Shown: piece after piece, positions 14,266-15,272 of the stretch
Position numbering within the stretch: the stretch's first letter is position 1
Layout: each line of letters starts with the position of its first letter
Assembly: GCA_964475115.1 (NCBI GenBank)
Contig: CAYYVJ010000050.1
Span: 1 to 15,272 of the forward strand
Reading direction: 5' to 3'
Length of the DNA: 15,272 nucleotides
DNA from: CAYYVJ01 sp964475115
Lineage (GTDB): Bacteria > Bacillota > Clostridia > Lachnospirales > Lachnospiraceae
Position numbers and translations under genes: made by a program
Notes under the pieces: model-generated
The model's database searches: none
The model's input: the letters and a program-made list of their open reading frames with translations, nothing else
What the model was told of the DNA's origin: nothing

Positions 14266-15057
14266 ATGCCAAACTTAAAATTAATGATTAAAAATGCATT
14301 AGGTGAAATTATAGCAGAAGATACAAATGAAAACCATGCTTCTCTTGTTTATAAAAGTTCTTATACGGCGGGAGATAGCATTGTTTTTGAAACCTCAAAA
14401 ACAAATACCCATTATATGATTCAATTAGATGATGCTATGAGGCCCGCCTTTGTCTACATGTCTTCTACTTCTTATACTTTTAACATTCCTTTTGCAGAGA
14501 AAAAGGTTGCTTATTCTCCTAAATCTTTTTCTGGAGAATCTCATTTACTTACTGCCAGAATAGCTACAAGTGAAGAGATCTTTTCCTACAAAAACCTTGC
14601 AAAAAACGAATATGATGGACATAGCAATGATTCTTGTTTTCCACATGCTGTTGCCAATGTTGAGACAAGAGGAGAATCTGTTTTTGCAGCCAGAAATGCC
14701 ATCGATGGTATCTTAGAAAACCGTTCTCATGGGGCTTGGCCTTATGCTTCTTGGGGAATTAATCGACAAGATGATGCTGAAATCATCGTTCATTTTGGTA
14801 GAAAAGTTTTAACAGACAAGATTGTCCTTTATACGAGAGCTGATTTCCCACATGATAACTGGTGGATAAAAGCTTTGTTAACCTTCTCAGACAACTCAAC
14901 CCTTACTCTAGATTTAACAAAAACTTCAGAAGGTCAAATCTTTACCTTCCCTAAAAAAGAAATTGAATGGGTTAAACTTAGTAATCTAATAAAAGCAGAT
15001 GATCCATCCCCATTCCCAGCCCTTAGCCAAATGGAAGTATACGGAACAGATGTCTAA
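14266..15057 (+). CDS. Protein with uncharacterised N-terminal domain and C-terminal discoidin-like (F5/8 type C) domain
   Basis: A 263-residue protein without a signal peptide or membrane helix. Residues 1-105 look like an all-beta domain (LKLMIKNALGEIIAED, GDSIVFET) that I cannot assign to a named family. Residues 108-263 resemble a discoidin/galactose-binding-like beta-sandwich: NLAKNEYDGHSN, SVFAARNAIDG, HGAWPYASWGINRQDDAEI, KIVLYTRADFPHDNWW and a final ALSQMEVYG strand. Such domains commonly bind carbohydrate. I recall similar proteins in Lachnospiraceae annotated only as carbohydrate-binding, without experimental function. It has its own near-consensus promoter, GGAG upstream and a strong terminator. 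It is divergent from the two glycosidases, suggesting a role with the same sugar. A catalytic function cannot be excluded. Function is inferred and unproven. Confidence 0.85.
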   Translation: MPNLKLMIKNALGEIIAEDTNENHASLVYKSSYTAGDSIVFETSKTNTHYMIQLDDAMRPAFVYMSSTSYTFNIPFAEKKVAYSPKSFSGESHLLTARIATSEEIFSYKNLAKNEYDGHSNDSCFPHAVANVETRGESVFAARNAIDGILENRSHGAWPYASWGINRQDDAEIIVHFGRKVLTDKIVLYTRADFPHDNWWIKALLTFSDNSTLTLDLTKTSEGQIFTFPKKEIEWVKLSNLIKADDPSPFPALSQMEVYGTDV

Positions 15058-15088
15058 TTTCTTATTAAAAAACTTTTTCAAACAATAA

Positions 15089-15133
15089 AAAAAGAGTCGC
15101 TACATATTCATTACCTATGTAGTGACTCTTTTT
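15089..15133. terminator. Bidirectional intrinsic terminator between the discoidin-like gene and rpsR
   Basis: The 18-bp arms AAAAAGAGTCGCTACATA and TATGTAGTGACTCTTTTT enclose a 9-nt loop. The only non-Watson-Crick position is a G.U wobble on the plus strand. T-runs flank it on both strands, and it lies between convergent stop codons. Confidence 0.92.
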
Positions 15134-15141
15134 AATTTTTA

Positions 15142-15272
15142 TTAATCTAAAGTGTAAGCCATTAATGCAATATGTCTAGATCTCTTGATTGCAATTGTAA
15201 GAGTTCTTTGATGTTTCGCACAGTTACCTGTAATTCTTCTAGGAAGAATTTTTCCTCTTTCAGATACATATC
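15142..15272 (-). CDS. rpsR: 30S ribosomal protein S18, C-terminal part (cut by window edge)
   Basis: The last 42 codons and stop of S18, with its 5' part beyond the right edge. The readable protein starts YVSERGKILPRRITGNCAKH and continues QRTLTIAIKRSRHIALMAYTLD. This is the highly conserved S18 core (RGKILPRRITGxCAKHQR) and typical C-terminal helix. S18 binds 16S rRNA with S6 on the small-subunit platform. In Firmicutes rpsR normally follows rpsF and ssb, which would lie beyond the right edge. It ends at the shared terminator 15089-15133, so the operon stops here and does not read into the minus-strand glycosidase genes. Confidence 0.97.
   Translation of the reverse strand, partial: YVSERGKILPRRITGNCAKHQRTLTIAIKRSRHIALMAYTLD

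Noticed and set aside
1..15272. CRISPR array, tRNA, rRNA, insertion sequence or prophage genes
   Set aside because: No spaced direct repeats, cloverleaf-like sequence, transposase or integrase motifs, or terminal inverted repeats were seen. The repeats found are local hairpins or short tandem codons.

Overview
The window looks like chromosomal DNA from a low-GC anaerobic Firmicute, most likely a member of the Lachnospiraceae (Lachnoclostridium-like). The evidence is the AT-rich sequence with strong AGGAGG-type ribosome binding sites, TTGACA/TATAAT promoters with frequent extended -10 elements, a choline-binding-type CAP-domain surface protein, and a GH127/GH146-type arabinofuranosidase. I recognise the families from their motifs; the taxonomic placement is an inference.

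Layout. Bases 1-2113 (+) hold the 3' part of a large YfhO-family polytopic membrane protein. A shared bidirectional terminator separates it from a convergent cold-shock protein gene (2191-2394, -). That gene has a near-consensus promoter and a leader of roughly 125 nt containing a 24-bp hairpin followed by U6. Divergent from it is the potassium uptake operon trkA-trkH (2681-5489, +). This converges on the conserved housekeeping operon gdpP-rplI-dnaB (9390 to 5548, -), which encodes the c-di-AMP phosphodiesterase, ribosomal protein L9 and the replicative helicase. Upstream of gdpP lie a secreted CAP/YkwD-like protein with cell-wall-binding repeats (-) and a small GlsB/YeaQ-type membrane protein (+).

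Bases 10888-15057 form a small sugar-degradation module. A GH43-like five-bladed propeller glycosidase and a GH127/GH146-type beta-L-arabinofuranosidase are cotranscribed on the minus strand, with stop and start overlapping by 11 bp. They diverge from a 263-aa protein with an uncharacterised N-terminal domain and a C-terminal discoidin-like domain. Near-consensus promoters face in both directions between them, and an AT-only palindrome lies on the minus-strand promoter. None of the three proteins has a signal peptide, so they probably act on imported oligosaccharides in the cytoplasm. The window ends in the 3' end of rpsR (ribosomal protein S18, -). The accessory block 9575-15057 therefore sits between rpsR and gdpP-rplI-dnaB, genes that are often close neighbours in Clostridia.

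I found no tRNA, rRNA, CRISPR array, insertion sequence or phage genes. No stretch over 300 bases lacks a gene; the longest gap, 2395-2680, holds the csp leader and two divergent promoters. The observations most worth a second look are the hairpin-plus-U-tract in the csp leader and the uncharacterised 263-aa protein divergent from the glycosidase pair.
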